This document shows, in pieces, positions 35,190 through 42,827 of a stretch of DNA of 64,000 nt. Origin of the DNA: Streptomyces sp. NBC_01446 (GTDB taxonomy: Bacteria > Actinomycetota > Actinomycetes > Streptomycetales > Streptomycetaceae); NCBI RefSeq assembly GCF_026340095.1, contig NZ_JAPEPO010000001.1, positions 4,545,501 through 4,609,500 on the forward strand. Reading direction: 5' to 3'. The position numbers and the translations under genes were made by a program. The number at the start of each line of letters is the position of its first letter. Positions within the stretch are counted from its first letter, which is position 1. The notes under the pieces were generated by a model. That model was not told where the DNA came from. It did no database searches and was given only the letters and a program-made list of their open reading frames with translations.

Positions 35190-38183
35190 TCAGACTGCAG
35201 GGGTCGGAGAGAGCAGCCCTCGGACTTCGCCGGCCTGGACGGCGGCACCTGTCGCCTCGTACAGGGAAAGAGCCTCGCGCCAACAGACGCGTGCGCGGTC
35301 CACCTGGCCGACGCTGACGAGGGATCGCCCAAGCGTGGTGAGGATTCCGGCGCGTGAGCGGTCGCCTCCCACAAAGCCTGTGGCGAGAGCCTGTTCGGCG
35401 TGCTGAGCGGCCGACGTTGGACGCTTCTCCGCGAGATGGGCCTGCGCAATCCGGAAGTGAGTGGTGCCCTCCCAGAGTCGCTGACGGTTCTTTGTGAAAA
35501 TCTGCAGTGCCTCAGCGAGCTCGTCCAGGGCATCGGACGACCGGCCGGCCTGAATCAGGGCAATGCCCAGCGCGTATCGGGCATTCGCCAACCGCAGTGT
35601 GCGCCCAATGCGGTTGTAGATGTCCACCCCCTCCCGGGCGAGGGAGATCGCATTGGTCGAGTCCCCCATGGAGGCGCGAAGGCGCGAGAGATTGCATACG
35701 GCGCTGGCTTCTGCAGGGAGGTTGCCGTCGGAGCGCGAGCCGTCTATTGCCTTGCGAAGATGATCCTCCGCCTCGGCGTGCTTCCCTTGGATGAAAGCGA
35801 TGATCCCGCGATCGTTGCTCGACCAGTAGAGAGGTGCGACGTCGTCGGCTGACGCGGCAGACAGTGCCGCTTGACGTGCCTCGTCATCCGCCTCGTCATA
35901 CCGGCCCGCCACGAGGTGGACGTTGGTGAGTGTCGTCCGGGCTCGCCCCTCTGCTCGTGCATCGTCGGCAGCAGTTGCGGCTTGCCTGGCTGCATGAGCG
36001 GCTGACTCATACTGCTTGGCATTCGCGCCGGACTCCGCCAAGTCTTTGGCCGCCCACAGAAGGTCGACGGCCTGACGGAGTGTGGCGCCTCCTGAGGCTT
36101 GTCGAGCGCAGGCCAACAGGGAGTTGGCCTCGGTGTACAACCAGTCGAGGGCGTCATGACGGTCGTGGAACTCGATGCCTGTATAGCGAGTGGGCGCCAA
36201 GTGATCCACGACGCGATCCCCCGGCCGCTCAATCGCATAAACCCTGGCCGCCGTTGCCAGATAGAAGTCCAGCAGCCGAGACATCGCCGCCTCCCGCTCC
36301 TCCGGCGGCAGTTCGTCCCGCTCCGCGCACGCACGCGCGTAGAGCCGGACCAGGTCGTGGTAGCGGTAGCGGCCGGGGGCCGCGGACTCCAGTAGGGACG
36401 TGTCGACCAGCGACTCCAGGAGGTCTTCCGTCGGTTCGACCGGGAGGGCCAGGACTGCCGCCGCCGCCGCGAGGGAGATGTCCGGGCCGTCCGCGAGGCC
36501 CAAGAGGCGGAAGGCGCGGGCCTGGGCCGGCTCCAGCTGGCCGTAGCCCAGTTCGAACGTCGCCTTGACCGCCAGGTCGCCCGCCTGGAGTTCGTCCAGG
36601 CGGCGGCGCTCGTCGGCGAGCTTCGCGGCGAGGACCGAGACCGTCCACGTGCGCCGCGCCGCCAGGCGCGACGCCGCGATGCGGATGGCGAGGGGGAGGA
36701 AGCCGCACGCGGCGACCACGTCGAGGGCCGCCTCCCGCTCGGAGGCGACCCGTTCCGCGCCCACGATCTTCGTGAAGAGCTGGAGCGCTTCCTCCGGCGA
36801 CATCACGTCGAGGTCCACGAGATGCGCGCCCACCAGGTCGACCATGCGGACGCGGCCCGTGATGAGCGCGGCGCAGCCTTCCGTGCCGGGGAGCAGGGGG
36901 CGGACCTGGGCGGCGTCGCGGGCGTTGTCCAGGAGGACGAGGACGCGGCGGCCGTCGAGCGTGGAACGGTAGAGCGCCGAGCGTTCTTCCAGGGAGTCGG
37001 GGATCGCCGAGTCGGCCGTGCCGAGCGCGCGCAGGAACGAGCCGAGGACCGTCTCCGGTTCGGCCGCGCGCGGGCCGGCGCCCTGGAGGTCGACGTACAG
37101 CTGGCCGTCGGGGAAGGACGGGCGGGCGGCGTGGGCCACGTGGACGGCGAGTGTCGTCTTGCCTACGCCGCCGATTCCGGCCACCGCCGACACCGCCATG
37201 ACCTGGCCCTCCCCGTCGGGGGAGGACGCGGAGGCCAGGACGTCGCGCAGTTCGGTCACGAATGATGCCCGGCCGGTGAAGTCCGGCACTGTTGCCGGGA
37301 GTTGCGCGGGGCGGAGCGGGCTCGCCGAGGGTTCCGTCGTCGGTGCGGACGGTTCCGCGAGCGCCGGGTCCGCCTGGAGGATGCGCTGCTGGAGTTCGGC
37401 GAGGCCGTGGCGCGGGTCGACGCCGAGTTCGTCGGCGAGGAGACGGCGCGTGTCGGCGTAGACGGCGAGGGCCTCGGCCTGGCGGCCGGAGCGGTAGAGG
37501 GCCAGCATGAGGAGCTCGCGCAGGCGTTCGCGCAGGGGGTGAGCGGCGGTGAGGGCGGTGAGTTCGGAGACCGCCTCCGCGTGGCAGCCCTGCTCCAGGT
37601 CCATGTCGAGGCGGGATTCGAGCAGGCCGAGGCGCCATTCCTCCAGGCGGGCGCGCTGTGCCTCGGCGTAGGGGCCGGGGACGTTCGCGAGAGGCTCGCC
37701 GTCCCAGAGGGCCAGTGCCCTGTTGCAGAGTTCGCGTGCCTTGCACAGGTCCCCGGCGCCCCGGGCCTTCTCCGCGTCGGAGCGCAGCGCCTCCGCCGCG
37801 GCCAGGTCGAGCGCGTCGCCGCTCACGGAGCGGATCGCGTAACCGCCGGCCTCGCTGACGAGGACGCCGGGGTCGAGGATCTTGCGCAGTCGGGAGGCGT
37901 ACGTACGGACGGCGGCGAGGGCCTGCGAGGGGGGTTCGTCGCCCCACAGGGCGTCGATCAGCTCGGCGGCGGTCGCGGTGCGCCCCTCGCGCAGCAGGAG
38001 CGCCGCGAGCAGGGCGCGCTGCTGGGGGGAGCCCGTGGTCAGGGGCTCGTCGCCGCGCCAGGCGCGCACCGGGCCGAGCACACTGAAGCGCAGGCCCTCC
38101 GTGGCCTCGGGCAGCTCACTGCTCCCGGTGCTTTTGGAGGTCCCGGCGTACCGCTGCTCCGGTACTCGCGGTACACCGTCCAT
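35190..38183 (-). CDS. afsR: AfsR, SARP-family regulator with NB-ARC ATPase and TPR domains
   Basis: A 997-residue regulator matching AfsR in length and architecture: OmpR-type winged helix (about 32-125), bacterial transcriptional activation domain (130-285), NB-ARC ATPase with the P-loop GIGGVGKTT near residue 340 and VLVLLDNARDA as Walker B, and C-terminal TPRs (about 660-990). AfsK phosphorylates AfsR, which then activates afsS (established knowledge). ATG 38183 (MDGVPRVPEQR) is chosen because AGGGGG lies 5-6 nt upstream; the frame extends to 38261. GC content falls sharply from about 80 percent to about 60 percent in the last kilobase (below 36.24 kb), suggesting that the TPR part evolved or was acquired separately. 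Confidence 0.95.
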   Translation of the reverse strand: MDGVPRVPEQRYAGTSKSTGSSELPEATEGLRFSVLGPVRAWRGDEPLTTGSPQQRALLAALLLREGRTATAAELIDALWGDEPPSQALAAVRTYASRLRKILDPGVLVSEAGGYAIRSVSGDALDLAAAEALRSDAEKARGAGDLCKARELCNRALALWDGEPLANVPGPYAEAQRARLEEWRLGLLESRLDMDLEQGCHAEAVSELTALTAAHPLRERLRELLMLALYRSGRQAEALAVYADTRRLLADELGVDPRHGLAELQQRILQADPALAEPSAPTTEPSASPLRPAQLPATVPDFTGRASFVTELRDVLASASSPDGEGQVMAVSAVAGIGGVGKTTLAVHVAHAARPSFPDGQLYVDLQGAGPRAAEPETVLGSFLRALGTADSAIPDSLEERSALYRSTLDGRRVLVLLDNARDAAQVRPLLPGTEGCAALITGRVRMVDLVGAHLVDLDVMSPEEALQLFTKIVGAERVASEREAALDVVAACGFLPLAIRIAASRLAARRTWTVSVLAAKLADERRRLDELQAGDLAVKATFELGYGQLEPAQARAFRLLGLADGPDISLAAAAAVLALPVEPTEDLLESLVDTSLLESAAPGRYRYHDLVRLYARACAERDELPPEEREAAMSRLLDFYLATAARVYAIERPGDRVVDHLAPTRYTGIEFHDRHDALDWLYTEANSLLACARQASGGATLRQAVDLLWAAKDLAESGANAKQYESAAHAARQAATAADDARAEGRARTTLTNVHLVAGRYDEADDEARQAALSAASADDVAPLYWSSNDRGIIAFIQGKHAEAEDHLRKAIDGSRSDGNLPAEASAVCNLSRLRASMGDSTNAISLAREGVDIYNRIGRTLRLANARYALGIALIQAGRSSDALDELAEALQIFTKNRQRLWEGTTHFRIAQAHLAEKRPTSAAQHAEQALATGFVGGDRSRAGILTTLGRSLVSVGQVDRARVCWREALSLYEATGAAVQAGEVRGLLSPTPAV

Positions 38184-38312
38184 CGCTGCCCCCTGCCGCA
38201 CGCGTCGGATCCAAAGACGACGAGGCCAGTTTGCCTTGTTCATGGCGGATGCGTCAGCCACGCGAGACAGCCATCACAGACACCTCACCTCATGTCCCCG
38301 CCGTCCGGAGAG

Positions 38313-38327
38313 CTGACGGGTCGTCAG
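38313..38327. promoter_or_regulatory. Operator palindrome site 10 (CTGACGGGTCGTCAG)
   Basis: Seen: a perfect palindrome ending 21 bp before the ATG of the amidohydrolase at 38349, in the divergent region shared with afsR (start 38183). Confidence 0.8.
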
Positions 38328-38348
38328 ATCGGCGCTACCGTGGTCGAC

Positions 38349-39599
38349 ATGGAGACCAAGGAGACCAAGGAGAGCCCGCAGGGCTTCCCCCGGATCATTT
38401 CGGTGGATGACCACACTGTGGAACCGCCCGGCGTCTGGCAGGACCGCCTCCCGGCCAAATACCGCGACGAAGGTCCGCGCATCGTGCGCGCGCCCCTGAA
38501 GGAAATGACGTTCCTGGGCGGCAAGTTCGCGCCGGTCATGGGCGCGCCCGGGGACGAGGGGCCGATCGGCGACTGGTGGGTCTACGAGGACCTGCACCGG
38601 CCCCTCACCCGCCTCGACACCGCCGTCGGCTACGACCGTGACGAGATCAGGCTCGAGGTCATCACGTACGAGCAGATGCGTCCGGGGTCGTACGACGTGC
38701 CGGCCCGGCTGGCCGACATGGACGTCAACCACGTCCAGTCCGCGCTCTGTTTCCCGACCTTCCCGCGCTTTTGCGGGCAGACGTTCACCGAGGCCAAGAA
38801 CCGTGAACTCGGGCTGCTCGGCGTGCGCGCGTACAACGACTGGATGGTGGAGGAGTGGTGCGGGCCGCAGGCCCAGGGGCGGCTCATACCGCTCACCCTC
38901 GTCCCGCTGTGGGACGCCGAGCTCGCCGCGGCAGAGGTGCGGCGCAACGCCGCCCGGGGCGTGCGGGCCGTCGCCTTCTCCGAGATACCGCCGCACCTGG
39001 GCCTGCCGTCCGTCCACACGGACGAGTGGGACCCCTTCCTGCGGGCCTGCGACGAGACCGGCACCGTCATCGCGATGCACATCGGGTCGTCCAGCAAGAT
39101 GCCGTCGACCTCGCCCGACGCGCCGCCCGCCGTCGGCTCGACCATCACCTTCGCCAACTGCTGCTTCTCGATGGTCGACTGGCTGATGAGCGGCAAGTTC
39201 GAGCGCTTCCCGAACCTGAGGATCATGTATGCCGAGGGCCAGATCGGCTGGATCCCGTACATCCTGGAGCGCGCGGACGTCGTCTGGGAGGAGAACCGCG
39301 GCTGGGGCGGCGTCGCCGACAAGGTCCGCAAGCGGCCGTCCGAGTACTTCGCCGACCACGTCTACGGCTGCTTCTTCGACGACGCGTTCGGACTCAAGAA
39401 CCTCGACGCGATCGGCGTCGCGAACGTGCTCTACGAGACCGACTACCCGCACTCCGACTCCACCTGGCCGAAGTCCAAGGAGGTCGGCGAGGCACAGATG
39501 GGGCACCTGGACGCGGATGTCGTCGAGCGCATCGTGCGCGGCAACGCCATCGACCTGCTGGGGCTGACCGACGACGGACTCTGGGCGGGACAGCGGTGA
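38349..39599 (+). CDS. Amidohydrolase-family protein (ACMSD-like)
   Basis: A 416-residue TIM-barrel amidohydrolase. Metal-ligand candidates are DDH (20-22, the DxH-like start motif), His in AMHIGSSS, and the Asp of ETDYPHSDSTW near the C-terminus. The ACMSD-like subgroup decarboxylates or hydrolyses ring or acyl substrates (family knowledge), and close homologues occur in steroid-type catabolic clusters. ATG 38349 is likely; GTG 38340 is possible. Operator 10 precedes it, and the LLM gene overlaps its stop (GTGA). It is first in an operon of amidohydrolase, LLM oxidoreductase and SDR. A much longer upstream frame overlapping afsR was rejected. Confidence 0.88.
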   Translation: METKETKESPQGFPRIISVDDHTVEPPGVWQDRLPAKYRDEGPRIVRAPLKEMTFLGGKFAPVMGAPGDEGPIGDWWVYEDLHRPLTRLDTAVGYDRDEIRLEVITYEQMRPGSYDVPARLADMDVNHVQSALCFPTFPRFCGQTFTEAKNRELGLLGVRAYNDWMVEEWCGPQAQGRLIPLTLVPLWDAELAAAEVRRNAARGVRAVAFSEIPPHLGLPSVHTDEWDPFLRACDETGTVIAMHIGSSSKMPSTSPDAPPAVGSTITFANCCFSMVDWLMSGKFERFPNLRIMYAEGQIGWIPYILERADVVWEENRGWGGVADKVRKRPSEYFADHVYGCFFDDAFGLKNLDAIGVANVLYETDYPHSDSTWPKSKEVGEAQMGHLDADVVERIVRGNAIDLLGLTDDGLWAGQR

Positions 39600-40540
39600 G
39601 CGGCCGGGCGCCGGGGCGTCTGACCTACGGCATCCAGCTCCCGGTCCAGTCCCAGTCCACGATGTACGCGGAGAGCTGGGAGGCCGGGGCAGGCGCCGCC
39701 GACCTCGCCGAGATCGCCCGCACCGCAGACCGCACCGGTTTCGACTACATCGCCTGCTGCGACCACGTAGCCATCCCGCGCCGCCTCGCCGACGCGATGA
39801 GCACCACCTGGTACGACCCGGTGGCCACGCTCGCGTACCTCGCGGGCATCACGGAGAACGTGCGCCTCATGAGCCACGTCGCGATCGTCGGCCTGCGCCA
39901 TCCGCTGGCCGCGGCCAAGCAGTACGCCACCCTCGACCATCTCTCCGGAGGCCGGCTGATCCTCGGGGTCGGGGCAGGGCACGTACAGGAGGAGTTCGAC
40001 GCACTCGGGGTCGACTTCGCGCGGCGCGGGGCCGTGCTCGACGAGGCCGTGGACGCGCTGAAGGCGGCGCTCGGGCCGGAGGAGTATCCGTCGTTCAAGG
40101 GGGAGCGGTACGCCTTCGAAGGGCTCGGACAGCGGCCGCGTCCCGCGCAGAGCCGGGTCCCCGTGTGGGTGGGCGGCTCCTCGGCCCCGGCGGTGCGCCG
40201 CGCCGCCGTGAAGGGGGACGGATGGCTGCCGCAGGGGGACAGCCGTGAGCAACTGCCGGGACAGATCGCGAAGCTGAAGCGGCTGCGGGAGGAGGCGGGT
40301 GTCGAGGCTCCCGTCACCGTGGGCGCGATCGCCGAGCCTCTGTACGTGGGCGTCCCCGCGTGGCACGTCGGGCGGCGCACCCTGTCCGGCGCCCCGCAGG
40401 CCCTCGCCGAGTCGCTGCGCGCGTTCGGCGCGATGGGTGTGGACCAGATCCAGGTCCGGTTCCGCTCCCGGAGTCTCGGTGAACTCACCGACCAGATGGC
40501 GGCGTTCGCCGCCGACGTCGCACCGCACCTGAACGACTAG
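39596..40540 (+). CDS. LLM-class F420-dependent oxidoreductase
   Basis: A 314-residue bacterial-luciferase-like protein starting at GTG 39596, overlapping the amidohydrolase stop by 4 bp. Key segments: the N-terminal strand LTYGIQLP, CCDHVAIPR (active-site loop), LDHLSGGRLILGVGAGHVQEEFDALGVDFARRG, and the C-terminal VDQIQVRFRSRS. This subgroup uses F420 for hydride transfer or FMN for oxygenation (family knowledge); the GAGHVQEEF motif fits the F420 type. It acts between the amidohydrolase and SDR steps of the operon; the substrate is unknown. Confidence 0.87.
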   Translation: MSGRAPGRLTYGIQLPVQSQSTMYAESWEAGAGAADLAEIARTADRTGFDYIACCDHVAIPRRLADAMSTTWYDPVATLAYLAGITENVRLMSHVAIVGLRHPLAAAKQYATLDHLSGGRLILGVGAGHVQEEFDALGVDFARRGAVLDEAVDALKAALGPEEYPSFKGERYAFEGLGQRPRPAQSRVPVWVGGSSAPAVRRAAVKGDGWLPQGDSREQLPGQIAKLKRLREEAGVEAPVTVGAIAEPLYVGVPAWHVGRRTLSGAPQALAESLRAFGAMGVDQIQVRFRSRSLGELTDQMAAFAADVAPHLND

Positions 40541-40566
40541 GCACCTCAGAGACTAGGAGTACCGGC

Positions 40567-41346
40567 ATGGGCAAGCTGGACGGGCGCGTCGTCGTCATCA
40601 CGGGCGCGGCGCGCGGGCAGGGCGAGCAGGAGGCACGGCTGTTCGCCGTGGAGGGCGCCAAGGTGGTGCTCGGGGATGTCCTCGACGACCAGGGCGAGGC
40701 GCTCGCCAAGGAGATAGGCGGGCTCTACGTCCATCTGGACGTGAGCCGCGAGGGCGACTGGACGGCCGCCGTCGCCGCCGCGAAGAAGGCGTACGGGAAG
40801 ATCGACGGGCTCGTGAACAACGCCGGGATCCTGCGGTTCAACGAGCTGGTCAGCACGCCCCTGGACGAGTTCCAGCAGATCATCCAGGTCAACCAGGTGG
40901 GGGCCTTCCTCGGGATCAAGACCGTCGCGCCCGAGATCGAGGCCGCCGGCGGGGGCACGATCGTGAACACGGCCTCCTACACGGGGGTGACGGGCATGGC
41001 ATACGTCGGCGCGTACACCGCCACCAAGCACGCGATCGTGGGGCTGACGAGGGTGGCGGCCCTCGAGCTGGCCGCGAAGAAGATCCGCGTGAACGCCGTG
41101 TGCCCCGGTGCCATCGACACCGCCATGAGCAATCCCTCGCAGCTGGACCCGGGCGCGGACACCGAGGAGGCCTCGCAGGCGCTCGACGAGCTGTACCGCA
41201 AGCTCGTGCCGCTGGGGCGGGTCGGGCAGCCCGAGGAGGTGGCGCGGCTCGCGCTGTTCCTGACCTCGCAGGAGGACTCCGCGTACATCACGGGCCAGCC
41301 GTTCGTCATCGACGGCGGGTGGCTGGCGGGCGTCAGCGTGCTGTGA
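40567..41346 (+). CDS. SDR-family oxidoreductase
   Basis: A 259-residue classical SDR resembling 3-alpha/20-beta-hydroxysteroid dehydrogenases. TGAARGQG (residues 13-20) binds NAD(P), NNAGIL follows near 88, TASYTGVTGMAYVGAYTATKHA holds the Ser/Tyr/Lys triad, and PGAIDTAMS is the expected C-terminal loop. The TGAARGQGEQEARLF variant is common in steroid-linked SDRs (family knowledge). It starts 26 bp after the LLM gene with an ACTAGGAGT ribosome site, third gene of the operator-10 operon. It probably oxidises or reduces a hydroxyl on the shared substrate (inference). Confidence 0.88.
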   Translation: MGKLDGRVVVITGAARGQGEQEARLFAVEGAKVVLGDVLDDQGEALAKEIGGLYVHLDVSREGDWTAAVAAAKKAYGKIDGLVNNAGILRFNELVSTPLDEFQQIIQVNQVGAFLGIKTVAPEIEAAGGGTIVNTASYTGVTGMAYVGAYTATKHAIVGLTRVAALELAAKKIRVNAVCPGAIDTAMSNPSQLDPGADTEEASQALDELYRKLVPLGRVGQPEEVARLALFLTSQEDSAYITGQPFVIDGGWLAGVSVL

Positions 41347-41357
41347 TCCCGCATGAT

Positions 41358-41372
41358 CTGACGCTGCATCAG
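41358..41372. promoter_or_regulatory. Operator palindrome site 11 (CTGACGCTGCATCAG)
   Basis: Seen: one mismatch, just after the SDR stop and 60 bp (centre to centre) upstream of site 12. A TTGACG -35-like element follows at 41376. Possibly a distal operator for the LLM gene. Confidence 0.65.
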
Positions 41373-41417
41373 GTATTGACGCTGTGCGGGCACGGTGAAA
41401 CAGTCGGCACATCGAAT

Positions 41418-41432
41418 CTGACGGTACGTCAG
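41418..41432. promoter_or_regulatory. Operator palindrome site 12 (CTGACGGTACGTCAG)
   Basis: Seen: a perfect palindrome with extended symmetry on its left flank (AATCTGACGG), 59 bp upstream of the TTG start of the LLM gene at 41492. Best example of the motif in the window. Confidence 0.8.
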
Positions 41433-41491
41433 AAAGAGCGCAGGAGCTTCTGACGCAGCCGCCGGTCACAGACAGGGGACGGTGAACCTCC

Positions 41492-42610
41492 TTGGAATTC
41501 GGGCTCTTTGTACAGGGATATGTGGGCAAGCGGGCCGAGACCGACCCGCTCGCCGAGCACAAGGCGCTGATGGAGGAGACCGAGTACGTCATCCAGGCGG
41601 ACAAGTCGGGCTTCAAGTACGCCTGGGCGTCCGAGCACCACTTCCTGGAGGAGTACTCGCACCTCTCCGCCAACGACGTCTTCCTCGGCTACCTCGCCCA
41701 CGCCACCGAGCGCATCCACCTCGGCTCCGGCATCTTCAACCCGCTCGCCCAGGTCAACCACCCGGTGAAGGTCGCCGAGAAGGTCGCCATGCTCGACCAT
41801 CTCAGCGAGGGGCGGCACGAGTTCGGCAGCGGGCGCGGCGCGGGCAGCCACGAGATCCTCGGCTTCATCCCCGGCGTCACCGACATGAACTACACGAAGG
41901 AGATCTGGGAAGAGACCATCGCCGAGTTCCCGAAGATGTGGCTCCAGGAGGAGTACGTCGGGTTCAAGGGCAAGCACTGGCAGCTGCCGCCGCGCAAGAT
42001 CTTCCCCAAGCCGTACGGGAAGGCGCACCCCGCCATGTGGTACGCGGCCGGCTCCCCGCCCTCGTACGCGATGGCCGCCAGGAAGGGCCTCGGCGTCCTG
42101 GGCTTCAGCGTCCAGAAGGTCTCCGACATGGAGTGGGTGCTCGAACAGTACAAGTCGAACATCGGCAAGGCGGAGCCCGTCGGGGCGTTCGTCAACGACA
42201 ACGTCATGGTGACCTCGACCGCGATCTGCGCGCCGACCCACGCGGAGGCCGTACGGATCGCCGCGACCGGCGGGCTGCACTACCTCCAGTCGCTCGTCTT
42301 CCGCTACCACGACACGTTCCCGCGCCCCGAGGGCTTCCCCGTGTGGCCCGAGACGCTGCCCGAGTTCAACGAGGAGATCATCGAACTCCTCATCGCCGAG
42401 GAGCTGCTGATCTGCGGCGACCCGGACGAGGTGCTCACGCAGTGCAAGCGGTGGGAGCAGGCGGGCGCCGACCAGCTGTCGTTCGGCATGCCGATCGGCA
42501 TCTCCAAGGAGGACACGCTCCAGTCGATCAAGCTGATCGGCGAGCACGTCATCCCGAAGATCGACACGGATCCGGTGCACCGGACGACGCGCTTCCGTGA
42601 GGCCGTCTGA
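41492..42610 (+). CDS. LLM-class flavin-dependent monooxygenase
   Basis: A 372-residue luciferase-family alkanal/alkane-type monooxygenase: N-terminal EFGLFVQGYV, SEHHFLEEYS (luciferase-like active-site segment), PLAQVNHPVKVAEKVAMLDHLSEGRHEFGSGRGAG and FRYHDTFPRP. It starts at TTG 41492; no in-frame ATG lies near, and GGGGA is about 12-15 nt upstream. Proteins of this group are FMNH2/O2-using oxygenases (family knowledge), so it may take reduced flavin from the reductase encoded at 5706-6323, which is under the same operator (inference). The D-aminoacylase and aldehyde dehydrogenase follow on the same strand after a 217-bp gap. Confidence 0.87.
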   Translation: MEFGLFVQGYVGKRAETDPLAEHKALMEETEYVIQADKSGFKYAWASEHHFLEEYSHLSANDVFLGYLAHATERIHLGSGIFNPLAQVNHPVKVAEKVAMLDHLSEGRHEFGSGRGAGSHEILGFIPGVTDMNYTKEIWEETIAEFPKMWLQEEYVGFKGKHWQLPPRKIFPKPYGKAHPAMWYAAGSPPSYAMAARKGLGVLGFSVQKVSDMEWVLEQYKSNIGKAEPVGAFVNDNVMVTSTAICAPTHAEAVRIAATGGLHYLQSLVFRYHDTFPRPEGFPVWPETLPEFNEEIIELLIAEELLICGDPDEVLTQCKRWEQAGADQLSFGMPIGISKEDTLQSIKLIGEHVIPKIDTDPVHRTTRFREAV

Positions 42611-42699
42611 TCCCGCCCGGCCCATGGACCGCCCCGGCCCCTCCTTTCCCGGACGGGGGCCGGGGCCCCTGGGGGTTGCGGGTCATGGGTGACCGACAC

Positions 42700-42760
42700 G
42701 GGGCTGTGCCCCGGACCCCCTGTCGCCCTTCGGGCTCGTCCTCAAGCGCCGGACGGGCCG
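42700..42760. repeat. Streptomyces-type intergenic palindromic repeat
   Basis: Contains GGGGC-TGT-GCCCC (42700-42712), GCCCTTCGGGC and a GCGCCGGACGGGC tail, the pattern of the widespread GC-rich repetitive extragenic elements of streptomycetes. It lies in the 217-bp gap between the LLM and D-aminoacylase genes. It may act as a weak terminator or mRNA stabiliser. Confidence 0.6.
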
Positions 42761-42827
42761 AACGGCGTCCGCACCCCGGAGCGACGCGAACTCGCCAGTA
42801 CTCACCCTTCAGGAGGGGGACGACCTC

